The notes beneath the pieces were generated by a model that was not told the DNA's origin, did not search any database, and saw only the letters and a program-made list of their open reading frames with translations. The translations under genes and the position numbers were made by a program. From Paenibacillus dendritiformis (lineage in GTDB: Bacteria; Bacillota; Bacilli; Paenibacillales; Paenibacillaceae): a DNA stretch of 64,000 nucleotides. Location: the NCBI RefSeq assembly GCF_021654795.1, contig NZ_AP025344.1:868001-932000 (forward strand). Direction: 5' to 3'. Of the stretch, positions 54,568 to 63,022 are shown one piece after another; positions within the stretch are counted from its first letter, which is position 1, and each line of letters opens with the position of its first letter.

Positions 54568-56886
54568 ATGGGCAAGCCCTACGCGAAGCTTTCGCCGCTC
54601 ATTGCCGCATTGCTTGCCATTTTTCTAGTGTTAACCGTCTATATTCATATGGAGACGCTTCGTCATCCCTATATCGGCGCTGTGCTTCAGAGAGCAGAAG
54701 AAGGATGGAAGGTAAGCGAGCTAGACCCTTCCGGCAAGGCAGCGACCGAGGATGTGCGCCTGGGAGACCGGGTGCTGGCGGTGAACGGCTTACCTGTGGA
54801 CAAGCAATTTGCCGACAAGCCGAAGTCGTCTCTGGTTAGAGCCAGCACGGCAGAGTTCATGCGCGGCGATGGCTCTGTATATGAAATCCGAATCGAAACA
54901 GAAAGCAGAGATGTGCTGCAAAGTGCAGTTTCCATTGTGGCGGCAGTGCTGTTGCAGATCATCGGCTTGCTGGCATACTATAAAAATCCGGTTTCATCTG
55001 CGGTTCGCCAATTTTGTTTGCTGAATTACGTAATGGCTCTGGTCATTCTGACTGTATATTCTACCGAATTGCTTGTATCGGATTTGATTTTGTCGCTCTG
55101 CTCGGTCTGGCTCCCTTATTTGCTGCTCTCTTTTTGCGTTTCGTTTGTGCTGCGTGCGGCGCCTGCTGTGTGGTCAAAGGCCCTCTTTTGCTTCCGCCTG
55201 GCCTGCATCCTGTTTTCTTGTTATACCATTTGGACCGTAAGCCAGCACGAGATTCCCGGCTGGATTCGGGAAACGGTGCATCTCGTTTTTATGATGACGC
55301 TGCTGTTTATCTTGCTGATGATCCGGCTATATTGGAACTCGATGGATCGGGTGGAGAAAAATCATGCCCTGGGGCTGGGCGCCGGCCTATGCTTCAGCTT
55401 TCTGCCCTATCTGTTTCTGTACGCAATCCCGGATTTACTGTGGAATGGGTACATCCTGGCTCCCGAATACGCGCTGATTGGTCTTGTGCCGCTGTCTGGC
55501 GTTTTTCTGTATATTCTGGACAAGCGCAGCATGGTGGATATGAACATCTATCTTCCCCGGCTCATGGTTCATATCCTTTATTATGGAGGCGTCTTTCTCC
55601 TCATCGCCTTTGCCAATCGAATGGAGCGTCCAGTCTGGACCGCCGTCTTATTCGGAGGCTTTGCTGCGGGAACCTTTGTGTACCGGAGAGGGCTTCGGCG
55701 GTCAAGACAACAGGCGGAAGGGCGCAAGGAGTGGTTGGAGCAGCAGAAGCTGAAGTTATCCATCCAGATTGCGGAGACCCGGAATATCCAGGATATTCTC
55801 AGTCTGATCAGCGATATGCTTCACCGTGTCGTAGATGTGGAAGGAGTCTGTATGGTCTGGCATGACGGGACCCGACGGGTTGTACACGGCACAGGCCGCT
55901 ACAAAGACATCAGCGGCTATGAGGAAGACGCCCGCTGGCTAGATCGCGGCTTTTTGGAACGAGGATTCGATTTCGAATATGTTGTCCCCGTTCCCGGAAC
56001 CGCCGGAACGGCCACTGCAGGATATCTGTGCATGGGCCCCAAGAGCAATCTGTCGCTCTTCTCCATGGAAGAGAAGAGGCTAATCGACGAGATTGGCAGG
56101 GAAGCCGGCCGGCTATTGACCAATGCCAGACTGCTGACCGGATTGCAGAAAGAGTTTCAACATACAAAAGGGCAGCACGCGTGTGAACCTCATCCTCTTC
56201 ATGATGACATTCGGCAGATGAACCGTCTGTTAATGGAGGCCCAGCAAGCCGAGCGGGTTCGGCTCTCCTATTATCTGCATGATCGGCTGTTGCAGAATCT
56301 GATTTTCCTATCGAGAGATCTGGAGGAGATGGCGAATCAGGGACGGGCCGATACCCGGCAGATCGCGTCCTGGCTGAAGTGCCTCTATGATTCGCAGCAG
56401 GATATCCGGGCGCTGTGTGATGAGTTGTATCCGCATATTGTAGATAAAGCCGGGCTGGAGGAGTCCTTGCGCTGGCTGCTGCGGACTGCCGGAGAGAAGG
56501 GCGGGCTGCGTGCAGCGCTTCATTACGATTGGCCGGGAGAAGAGCCGGACCCCTTGCTGAAGTCCAATCTTTTCCGAATGATCCGTGAGCTTGTCCATAA
56601 TGTGCTGAAGCATGCCGAAGCCACGCAGCTTGATGTTCGCGTCAAGCGGGCAGAGGGTGAGGATATATATTGCACGGTAAGCGATGACGGCAAGGGTTTC
56701 GATGCAGGCGCTTTTCTGGAACACATCGGATCCCGGGAAGGCGCGCATCTTGGACTTATCTCGGTCAACAGCCAGATCGGTGATCTTGGCGGAGAGATGG
56801 AGCTTCATTCCACACCGGGAGAGGGGACAAGGATAACGCTGCGGCTGCGGTCTGCAGCTTCAAGTGAAATAGGAGGGAACCCATAA
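54568..56886 (+). CDS. ComP-like sensor histidine kinase with PDZ-like domain
   Basis: 772 residues, almost the size of Bacillus ComP. Helix 1 (about 10-28), then an external PDZ-like segment (about 45-115: VSELDPSGKAATEDVRLGDRVLAVNG), followed by about seven membrane helices to residue 365. A GAF-like stretch covers about 400-530. The HisKA_3 dimerisation helix is QAERVRLSYYLHDRLLQN with phospho-acceptor His571. The HATPase region has RELVHNVLKHA and DDGKGFDAG. NarL-type kinases of this layout sense extracellular peptides such as ComX. No comQ or comX gene is nearby. GGGGAGG precedes the ATG. Confidence 0.88.
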   Translation: MGKPYAKLSPLIAALLAIFLVLTVYIHMETLRHPYIGAVLQRAEEGWKVSELDPSGKAATEDVRLGDRVLAVNGLPVDKQFADKPKSSLVRASTAEFMRGDGSVYEIRIETESRDVLQSAVSIVAAVLLQIIGLLAYYKNPVSSAVRQFCLLNYVMALVILTVYSTELLVSDLILSLCSVWLPYLLLSFCVSFVLRAAPAVWSKALFCFRLACILFSCYTIWTVSQHEIPGWIRETVHLVFMMTLLFILLMIRLYWNSMDRVEKNHALGLGAGLCFSFLPYLFLYAIPDLLWNGYILAPEYALIGLVPLSGVFLYILDKRSMVDMNIYLPRLMVHILYYGGVFLLIAFANRMERPVWTAVLFGGFAAGTFVYRRGLRRSRQQAEGRKEWLEQQKLKLSIQIAETRNIQDILSLISDMLHRVVDVEGVCMVWHDGTRRVVHGTGRYKDISGYEEDARWLDRGFLERGFDFEYVVPVPGTAGTATAGYLCMGPKSNLSLFSMEEKRLIDEIGREAGRLLTNARLLTGLQKEFQHTKGQHACEPHPLHDDIRQMNRLLMEAQQAERVRLSYYLHDRLLQNLIFLSRDLEEMANQGRADTRQIASWLKCLYDSQQDIRALCDELYPHIVDKAGLEESLRWLLRTAGEKGGLRAALHYDWPGEEPDPLLKSNLFRMIRELVHNVLKHAEATQLDVRVKRAEGEDIYCTVSDDGKGFDAGAFLEHIGSREGAHLGLISVNSQIGDLGGEMELHSTPGEGTRITLRLRSAASSEIGGNP

Positions 56887-57521
56887 TGGCGTCCGAAATC
56901 AAGGTTGTCTTGCTTGATGATCATCCCCTTGTGATAGATGCATTAAAACATCGCCTGGAGCAGGAAGAAGATATTCGCGTAACGGGAACGTTTGCCGATC
57001 CGCGGCTCTTGCTGGAGCAAATCCGCCGGAATAAGCCGGATGTGCTGGTGATGGATATTTCCATGCCGCATATAGACGGCTTTCAGTTGGCCGTTCTGTT
57101 GAAGAAGGAATATGGTTCTGCTCTTAAAATCATCATGCTGTCTGGCTATACATATGAAGAATTCTATCTGAAGGCCTATGAGATTGGCGTGAACGCCTAT
57201 TTGTCCAAGCAGGCTTCTTACGTCCAGATTATTAATGCGATTAGGCAGAGCCTGGCAGGTCATATGCTGGTTCCTGAACATCTGTTCGCAGCTTATGGGC
57301 AGGATAAGCTGACGCCCACGGAGCGTGAGGTGCTGGTTAGGGTTTCACGGGAGATGAGCAATAAGGAGATTGCCAGAGAACTCGGCATCAGCCAGCGGAC
57401 GGTGGAATACCATCTAACCTCCATTCTTCAGAAAATGGGGGTCAAGTCGCGTGTGGGGGCGGTCGCCAAAGGATATGAGCTGGGGGTGATTGGAGCGGCC
57501 GTATCGAACCAGCAACAATAG
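56886..57521 (+). CDS. NarL/ComA-type response regulator
   Basis: 211 residues. The receiver domain has acidic pocket Asp11-Asp12, phospho-acceptor Asp57 (VLVMDISMP) and Lys in YLSKQAS. The C-terminal LuxR-type HTH reads LTPTEREVLVRVSREMSNKE, then GISQRTVEYHLTSILQKMGV. It overlaps the kinase gene by one base (TAATG) and is its partner. It may bind the inverted repeats upstream of the operon. A strong terminator follows. Confidence 0.95.
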   Translation: MASEIKVVLLDDHPLVIDALKHRLEQEEDIRVTGTFADPRLLLEQIRRNKPDVLVMDISMPHIDGFQLAVLLKKEYGSALKIIMLSGYTYEEFYLKAYEIGVNAYLSKQASYVQIINAIRQSLAGHMLVPEHLFAAYGQDKLTPTEREVLVRVSREMSNKEIARELGISQRTVEYHLTSILQKMGVKSRVGAVAKGYELGVIGAAVSNQQQ

Positions 57522-57580
57522 AATGGGTGTCAAGTTCGATTAGAGACTTATGAATCTGTAAATAAGTATATGTTCAATCA

Positions 57581-57616
57581 AACTTGATTGGCTCTGTGCC
57601 TATCAAGTTTTTTTGT
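57581..57616 (+). terminator. Terminator of the kinase/regulator operon
   Basis: 12-base stem AACTTGATTGGC with GCCTATCAAGTT (one mismatch), loop TCTGT, then T7. Confidence 0.85.
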
Positions 57617-57671
57617 TTTTAACGCACGCTATGACATAAATCACACTTTGTATTTTAAATGTGTCTAAATA

Positions 57672-57701
57672 TTGACACGCATTATGACGCCGTGATATTA
57701 T
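57672..57701 (+). promoter_or_regulatory. SigA-type promoter with long leader
   Basis: TTGACA (57672-57677), 18 bases, TATTAT (57696-57701). The next gene starts at 58085, so the transcript would have a leader of about 375 bases. Confidence 0.55.
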
Positions 57702-58084
57702 AACGTTAAAATAACGCACCACCAAAAAAACGTATTATAATTTGCAATGAACCCCATGAAGAACCTTGATATGTCGATTGCAAGCTCCAGCACGACAACG
57801 TGCATCTAGGCTATCTTTACTCGTTTACGCATCATCTCCGCATCTTAGCTGCCAGGCAGCAGCGCTAAGCCTCGAGGGCAAGCGCATTCACATCATCCTT
57901 CCATGCGAACGCAGCACACGACTCATCACGAACCTTCCATGAAGCATCAGAGCGAACACATTCCATGTCTCGATGACCGCAAGAGAGCCCTAACACTCAG
58001 ACAACTCGCCAATACGCTTTTTATCTATTTCTTATATTGAAAGCGCAAACAATTACAATCTTTATTGTAAAGGAGCGAGATTGG
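57702..58084 (+). other. Long untranslated leader upstream of the ABC transporter
   Basis: No open frame with a ribosome site. I looked for a T-box (expected for trp-type transporters) and found no GGGTGG-ACCGCG element. The only clear structures are CTGCC/GGCAG near 57850 and the inverted repeat at 58053. The base composition is unlike the genes around it. Confidence 0.4.
58053..58070. promoter_or_regulatory. Inverted repeat before the ribosome site
   Basis: TTACAAT-CTTT-ATTGTAA, a perfect seven-base inverted repeat ending just before AGGAGCG. Candidate repressor operator or RNA hairpin. It is not a match to a Fur, PerR or TnrA box. Confidence 0.5.
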
Positions 58085-59089
58085 ATGAAACCGTTTTATT
58101 CGATTGTTGTAGTTTGTTCGCTGCTGCTGCTGGCAGCATGCGGGAACTCGGGCGAACCGAAGGACGTGGCCAAGAACGGCGACGGCAGCAAGATGGTCAA
58201 GATCGGCATTGCGCAGTACGCGAATCATCCTTCGCTGGATGGAGCGAGGGAAGGCTTTTTACAGGCGCTGAAGGATGCCGGGTACGAGGAAAAGGTCAAC
58301 TTGCAAGTGGATTTCCGCAATGCCCAGGGTGACATGAACAACAACCTCACGATAGCCCAAAAGCTGGTCGGCGACAAAAGCGACCTGATCCTGGCGATCG
58401 CCACGCCGACCGCGCAGGCGGTTGCGAAGGCGACAAAAGACATCCCCGTTCTGTTCACGGCCGTGACGGATCCGGTCGCGTCGAAGCTGGTCGATAGTCT
58501 GGAGAAGCCGGGAGGCAATGTGACAGGCACGCGCGATACGAATCCGGACGCAATCAAGAAGACGATGGAAACTATCAAGAAATTTTTCCCCGAGGCTCGC
58601 AAGGTAGGCGTCATTTACAATTCCGGGGAGCAGAACTCCGTCGTCAACATCGCTAACGTCAAGCAGGTGCTGCAAGAAGGCGGGCTGGAGACGGTCGAGG
58701 CCACCGTAACGAACAGCTCCGAGGTGAAGCAGGCCGCGGATTCACTGGTAGGGCGCGCGGATATCATCTATCTTCCGTCGGATAATACGGTCATCTCCGC
58801 GCTCAGCTCGGTCGTGTCGGTCGCGAATGACAACGATATTCCGCTGTTCTGCGAGAGCAGTGAATCGGTGGGGGAAGGCGCTTTCGCATCGATCGGGTTC
58901 CGGTACTACGATCTGGGCTATACGACAGGAAAAATGGCGGTGGAGGTGCTGAAAGGCGCATCGCCTGCCGACATCCCCGTCCAGTTCTCCGAGAAGCTCG
59001 AACTGATGATTAATCCGAAGGCGGCGGAGGCGCAGGGAATCACATTGACGGATGAGATGAGACAAGGCGCAATCCTGATTGAGAAATAA
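58085..59089 (+). CDS. ABC transporter substrate-binding lipoprotein (TrpX-like)
   Basis: 334 residues. A short signal ends in LLAAC with Cys19. The mature part matches the PF04392 family: KIGIAQYANHPSLDGAREGF, LILAIATPTAQAVAKATKDI, PVLFTAVTDPVASKLV, GVIYNSGEQNSVVNI and a final DEMRQGAILIEK. With the permease and ATPase that follow, this is the TrpXYZ-type uptake system, known in Firmicutes to import tryptophan or other aromatic compounds. The ligand is not certain, because no T-box is present. AGGAGCGA precedes the ATG; an upstream in-frame start at 58037 has no ribosome site. Confidence 0.85.
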   Translation: MKPFYSIVVVCSLLLLAACGNSGEPKDVAKNGDGSKMVKIGIAQYANHPSLDGAREGFLQALKDAGYEEKVNLQVDFRNAQGDMNNNLTIAQKLVGDKSDLILAIATPTAQAVAKATKDIPVLFTAVTDPVASKLVDSLEKPGGNVTGTRDTNPDAIKKTMETIKKFFPEARKVGVIYNSGEQNSVVNIANVKQVLQEGGLETVEATVTNSSEVKQAADSLVGRADIIYLPSDNTVISALSSVVSVANDNDIPLFCESSESVGEGAFASIGFRYYDLGYTTGKMAVEVLKGASPADIPVQFSEKLELMINPKAAEAQGITLTDEMRQGAILIEK

Positions 59090-59116
59090 GTCGTTCCAAA
59101 TTAGGAGGATGCTATC

Positions 59117-60067
59117 GTGCTGTATGCGCTGACGGGTTCTTTGGAAGCAGGGGTCATTTACGCGTTGATGGCCCTTGGCGTTTACTTGACGTTTCGAATT
59201 CTTGATTTTCCCGATTTGACCGTCGATGGCAGCTTTGCCACCGGCGGAGCCGTGGCGGCGGTAATGATTACGTCCGGCTATCCCCCGCTTCTCGCCACAT
59301 TGGGCGCGCTGCTGGCGGGATGCCTGGCAGGAACCGTAACCGGACTGCTGCATACGAAGGGGAAAATCAATACGCTGCTATCCGGCATTATTTCGATGAT
59401 TGCTTTGTATTCGATCAATTTGCGGATTATGGGCAAGGCGAATACGCCGCTATTGGGGGAGAACACCTTGTTCACGCAGCTTGTCTCCTTCTTGTCCAGC
59501 CTGCAGCCGCTTGCCATTTTGGCTGCTGTAGGAATATTCGTCCTGCTCATCAAATGGGCTATCGACTGGTTCCTGGATACGGAGATCGGCTTGGCGATTC
59601 GCGCCACCGGCGACAATGGCAAAATGATCCGCAGCCTCTCCGCGAACACCGACAATATGAAAATTGTCGGGCTGAGCCTGTCCAACGGATTGGTGGCGCT
59701 CTCCGGCGCGCTTATCGCCCAATATCAAGAATTTGCGGATGTCTCGATGGGAATCGGAATTATTATCGTCGGCTTGGCCTCCGTCATTATGGGGGAAGCC
59801 GTCTTCGGCCATGCTTCCATTCGGCGGGCGACCTTCGCCGTAATCGGAGGAGCTGTCATCTATCGCCTCATTATCATGCTCGCTCTTCGCATCGGGCTGG
59901 ATCCGAATGACCTGAAGCTGCTGACCGCCGCGATTGTGGTCGCCGCCCTCGTCATGTCGCGGGTTCTCGCTACATGGCAAGACAGACGGGTGAAGTCCTC
60001 TCGGGAAGACGTACCGCATGTGTCCGTCGATCAGGGAGCAAGGGGGGAAAGCCATGCTGAAACTTGA
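59117..60067 (+). CDS. ABC transporter permease (TrpY-like)
   Basis: 316 residues, GTG start with AGGAGG eight bases upstream. Eight to nine hydrophobic helices of the branched-chain-type permease fold. LDFPDLTVDGSFATGGAVAA near the N-terminus and IGLAIRATGDNGKMIRSLSANTDN, the ATPase-contact loop, are typical of the YufQ/TrpY group. It pairs with the lipoprotein before it and overlaps the ATPase gene by 14 bases. Confidence 0.9.
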   Translation: MLYALTGSLEAGVIYALMALGVYLTFRILDFPDLTVDGSFATGGAVAAVMITSGYPPLLATLGALLAGCLAGTVTGLLHTKGKINTLLSGIISMIALYSINLRIMGKANTPLLGENTLFTQLVSFLSSLQPLAILAAVGIFVLLIKWAIDWFLDTEIGLAIRATGDNGKMIRSLSANTDNMKIVGLSLSNGLVALSGALIAQYQEFADVSMGIGIIIVGLASVIMGEAVFGHASIRRATFAVIGGAVIYRLIIMLALRIGLDPNDLKLLTAAIVVAALVMSRVLATWQDRRVKSSREDVPHVSVDQGARGESHAET

Positions 60068-60842
60068 CGGGATACGGAAAGTGTTCAACCGGAGGACGGC
60101 GAGCGAGAAGATCGCTTTGCAGCATATTAATCTGACGCTTCGCGAGGGAGATTTCGTGACGATTATCGGGTCCAACGGCGCCGGCAAATCCACGCTGATG
60201 AACATTATCTCCGGCGGGATGGCGCCGGACAGCGGGACAATCGAGATTGACGGCGAGAACGTGACTGGTCTCTCTGAATTCGAGCGCTCGCGCAAGATCG
60301 GCCGCGTGTTCCAGGATCCGATGGCCGGAACGGCGCCGACGATGACGATCGAGGAGAATCTGGCGGTCGCCTACTCGCGGGACAAGAGACGCACTCTGCA
60401 CCGGGGAGTGAACAAAAGGCGGAAGGAGCTGTTCCGGGAAAGCTTGGCTTCGCTCCATCTTGGCCTGGAGGATCGGCTATCGGCCAAGGCGGGGCTGCTG
60501 TCGGGCGGCGAGCGTCAAGCGCTGAGCCTGCTGATGGCGACCTTCACGCAGCCGAAGGTGCTGCTGCTGGATGAGCATACGGCCGCGCTTGATCCGGCCA
60601 GAGCGCAGTTGATTACGGCGCTGACGAAGGAAGTCGTCGAGCGTTCCAACTTCACGACGCTGATGGTGACGCACAATATGCAGCAGGCCATCGAGCTCGG
60701 CAACCGCCTGATTATGATGGATGCCGGAGAGATTATTTTGGATGTGCGGGAAGAGGAGAAGAAGCAGCTGACGATCGAGGCGTTGCTGAAAAAATTCGCC
60801 CAGTTGAAGGGAGTGGCGGATGACCGTTTGCTGTTGGGATAG
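60054..60842 (+). CDS. ABC transporter ATP-binding protein (TrpZ-like)
   Basis: 262 residues. Walker A GSNGAGKST, Q-loop GRVFQDPMAG, signature LLSGGERQA, Walker B VLLLDEHTAALDP and H-loop LMVTHNMQQAI. The DEHTAAL variant is typical of this transporter group. The start lies within the permease gene; GGGGGGAAA precedes the ATG. It energises uptake by the system encoded just upstream. Confidence 0.93.
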   Translation: MLKLDGIRKVFNRRTASEKIALQHINLTLREGDFVTIIGSNGAGKSTLMNIISGGMAPDSGTIEIDGENVTGLSEFERSRKIGRVFQDPMAGTAPTMTIEENLAVAYSRDKRRTLHRGVNKRRKELFRESLASLHLGLEDRLSAKAGLLSGGERQALSLLMATFTQPKVLLLDEHTAALDPARAQLITALTKEVVERSNFTTLMVTHNMQQAIELGNRLIMMDAGEIILDVREEEKKQLTIEALLKKFAQLKGVADDRLLLG

Positions 60843-60868
60843 ATAAAAGAAGGGGGAAGGGAGAGGTA

Positions 60869-62020
60869 ATGATGATTCAAAGTCAGGGGCATCCGTCTGC
60901 CCCGCCAATCGAAGAAGAGGCAGGAGCGGAGGCGCGGCATGAAGACGTGCGCGGGCTGCTTGAGCCATATCAGGTGCTGGCGCCGGACGGGGAGCTTCGC
61001 CACCCAGTCGAGGGGGCCATTGACGAGGATCTAATGATACAAATGTACGAGAAGATGGTGCTGACACGGATGTTCGATCGCAAGGCGGTCAACCTGCAGA
61101 GGCAGGGCCGGATGGGCACCTACGCCCCTTATGAAGGCCAGGAAGCCGCGCAGGTGGGGAGCGCGCTGGCGCTGTCCCCCCATGATTGGCTGTTCCCCAG
61201 CTATCGCGATCACGCCGCCGCGGTGACGCATGGGCAGTCGCTTACCCGCATCCTGCTCTATTGGATGGGGCATATGGAAGGCTCTATCAGCCCGGAAGGA
61301 CGCCATATCATGCCGCCATGCGTGCCGATAGCCACCCATTTGACGCATGCGGTGGGCACGGCCTGGGCCGCCAAGCTGAAGGGGGAGAGGCAGGCGAGCA
61401 TCGTGTACTTCGGCGAAGGGGCGACCTCGGAAGGGGACTTCCACGAGGCTTTGAATTTCGCCGGGGTGTATCAGACGGCCACCGTCTTCTTCTGCCAAAA
61501 TAACGGCTACGCCATCAGCGTGCCGTTCCATGCCCAGTCCGCCTCCCGGACGATCGCCCAGCGCGCGGCCGCCTACGACATGCCGGGGGTGCGGGTGGAC
61601 GGCAACGATGTGTTCGCCGTCTGGCTGACCGTGCGCGAAGCGATTGATCGCGGCTTGAACGGCGGCGGGCCGACGCTTATCGAGGCGGTCACGTTTCGTT
61701 ACGGGCCGCATACGACCAGCGACGATCCGCGCAAATACCGCGACCAGGCCCGGCTCTCCGCCGAATGGAGGGAGGGGCGCGATCCGATAGAGCGCCTGAA
61801 GCTGCATCTCGTGAAGCGGGACGCGTGGAGCGAGGAGCACGAGGCTCGCCTGATGGAACGGGTCAGCGCCTTGATCGAAGCCGCGGTCGACGAGGCCGAG
61901 AGCTATCCGAAGTCCCGGCCGGGAGATATGTTCATGCACGTAAGCGCCGATATGCCGTGGCCTGTGGCCGAACAGCGGGAACAGAGCGGCCTGTGCGCGG
62001 AAAGGCAGGGTGAGGCATGA
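60869..62020 (+). CDS. 2-Oxoacid dehydrogenase E1 component, alpha subunit
   Basis: 383 residues. YEKMVLTRMFDRKAVNLQRQ and GTYAPYEGQEAAQVG open the fold. The thiamine-diphosphate motif is FGEGATSEGDFHEALNFA...QNNGYAIS, with FRYGPHTTSDDPRKYR after it. The LEPYQVLAPDGE start and the C-terminal tail resemble PdhA as much as branched-chain BkdAA, so pyruvate or branched 2-oxoacids are both possible substrates. It forms a heterotetramer with the next gene's product. The N-terminal 30 residues are a charged extension. GGGAGAGG precedes the ATG. Confidence 0.9.
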   Translation: MMIQSQGHPSAPPIEEEAGAEARHEDVRGLLEPYQVLAPDGELRHPVEGAIDEDLMIQMYEKMVLTRMFDRKAVNLQRQGRMGTYAPYEGQEAAQVGSALALSPHDWLFPSYRDHAAAVTHGQSLTRILLYWMGHMEGSISPEGRHIMPPCVPIATHLTHAVGTAWAAKLKGERQASIVYFGEGATSEGDFHEALNFAGVYQTATVFFCQNNGYAISVPFHAQSASRTIAQRAAAYDMPGVRVDGNDVFAVWLTVREAIDRGLNGGGPTLIEAVTFRYGPHTTSDDPRKYRDQARLSAEWREGRDPIERLKLHLVKRDAWSEEHEARLMERVSALIEAAVDEAESYPKSRPGDMFMHVSADMPWPVAEQREQSGLCAERQGEA

Positions 62021-63000
62021 GCCGGAGCTTAACGATATTGCAAGCGATCCATGAAGCGCTTGATCAGAAGCTGGCGGACGATCGGCGCGTCATGCTGACG
62101 GGAGAAGACATCGGCGTCAATGGCGGCGTATTCCGGGCGACCGATGGGCTGATCGACAAGTACGGCAAGGAACGGGTCGTCGATACGCCGCTGGCCGAAG
62201 CCGGCATTATCGGCTCGGCTATCGGGCTGGCGCTGAACGGCTTCATTCCGGTCGTCGAAATTCAATTTTTGGCCTTCATCTATCCCGGCTTCGAGCAGAT
62301 CATCACCCACGCGGCCCGCATGCGGTACCGGACGCGGGGACAGTACAGCGTCCCTCTCGTCATCCGCACTCCGTACGGAGCGGGAATTCGCGGGCCGGAG
62401 CTTCATTCGGAGAGCGTGGAAGCGTTCTTCGTCCATACGCCCGGACTTAAGGTGGTCGTGCCGAGCAATCCGTACGATGCCAAAGGCCTGCTCATCAGCG
62501 CCATCGAGGATCCCGATCCGGTGGTTTTTCTGGAACCGGCCCGGATCTACCGCGCCTTCAAGGAGGAAGTGCCCGAGGAGATGTACCGCATTCCGTTGGG
62601 GAAGGCGAACATCGTCCGGGAAGGCGAAGACGTGACGATGATTTCATGGGGGTCCATGATGCGGGTGGCGCTGGAAGCGGCCCGGCAGCTGGAGCGGGAG
62701 AAGGGCTGGTCCTGCGAGGTCATCGATCTTCGCTCGCTGTATCCGCTCGATCGGGATGCGATTGCGGCTTCCGTGAAGAAGACGGGGCGGGCGGTGATTG
62801 TTCATGAGGCGCACAAGACGGCCGGCGTCGGCGCGGAAATTGTGTCGCTGATCAATGACGAGGCGCTGATGTATTTGCGGGCCCCGATTCAGCGGATTAC
62901 CGGCTTCGATGTGCCGGTTCCGCAGTTCTCGCTCGAGGACGTCTATGTTCCGACGGTCGAGCGGGTGAGAGAGGGAATCGCCGCAGCGATTCAGTTCTGA
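62017..63000 (+). CDS. 2-Oxoacid dehydrogenase E1 component, beta subunit
   Basis: 327 residues, the normal length. Family stretches are LTGEDIGVNGGVFRATDGLI, DTPLAEAGIIGSAIGLALNG, VEIQFLAFIYPGFEQI, RTPYGAGIRGPELHSES and the C-terminal Rossmann-like half with VIDLRSLYPLDRDAI and VHEAHKTAGVGAEI. It completes the thiamine-dependent decarboxylase with the alpha subunit. The ATG overlaps the alpha-subunit stop (ATGA). Confidence 0.95.
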   Translation: MSRSLTILQAIHEALDQKLADDRRVMLTGEDIGVNGGVFRATDGLIDKYGKERVVDTPLAEAGIIGSAIGLALNGFIPVVEIQFLAFIYPGFEQIITHAARMRYRTRGQYSVPLVIRTPYGAGIRGPELHSESVEAFFVHTPGLKVVVPSNPYDAKGLLISAIEDPDPVVFLEPARIYRAFKEEVPEEMYRIPLGKANIVREGEDVTMISWGSMMRVALEAARQLEREKGWSCEVIDLRSLYPLDRDAIAASVKKTGRAVIVHEAHKTAGVGAEIVSLINDEALMYLRAPIQRITGFDVPVPQFSLEDVYVPTVERVREGIAAAIQF

Positions 63001-63022
63001 CCGTTCAGGAGGAGGAACGCGA

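Noticed and set aside
57702..58084. T-box or other known riboswitch in the leader
   Set aside because: The conserved T-box antiterminator sequence is absent and no terminator hairpin with a T run precedes the gene.
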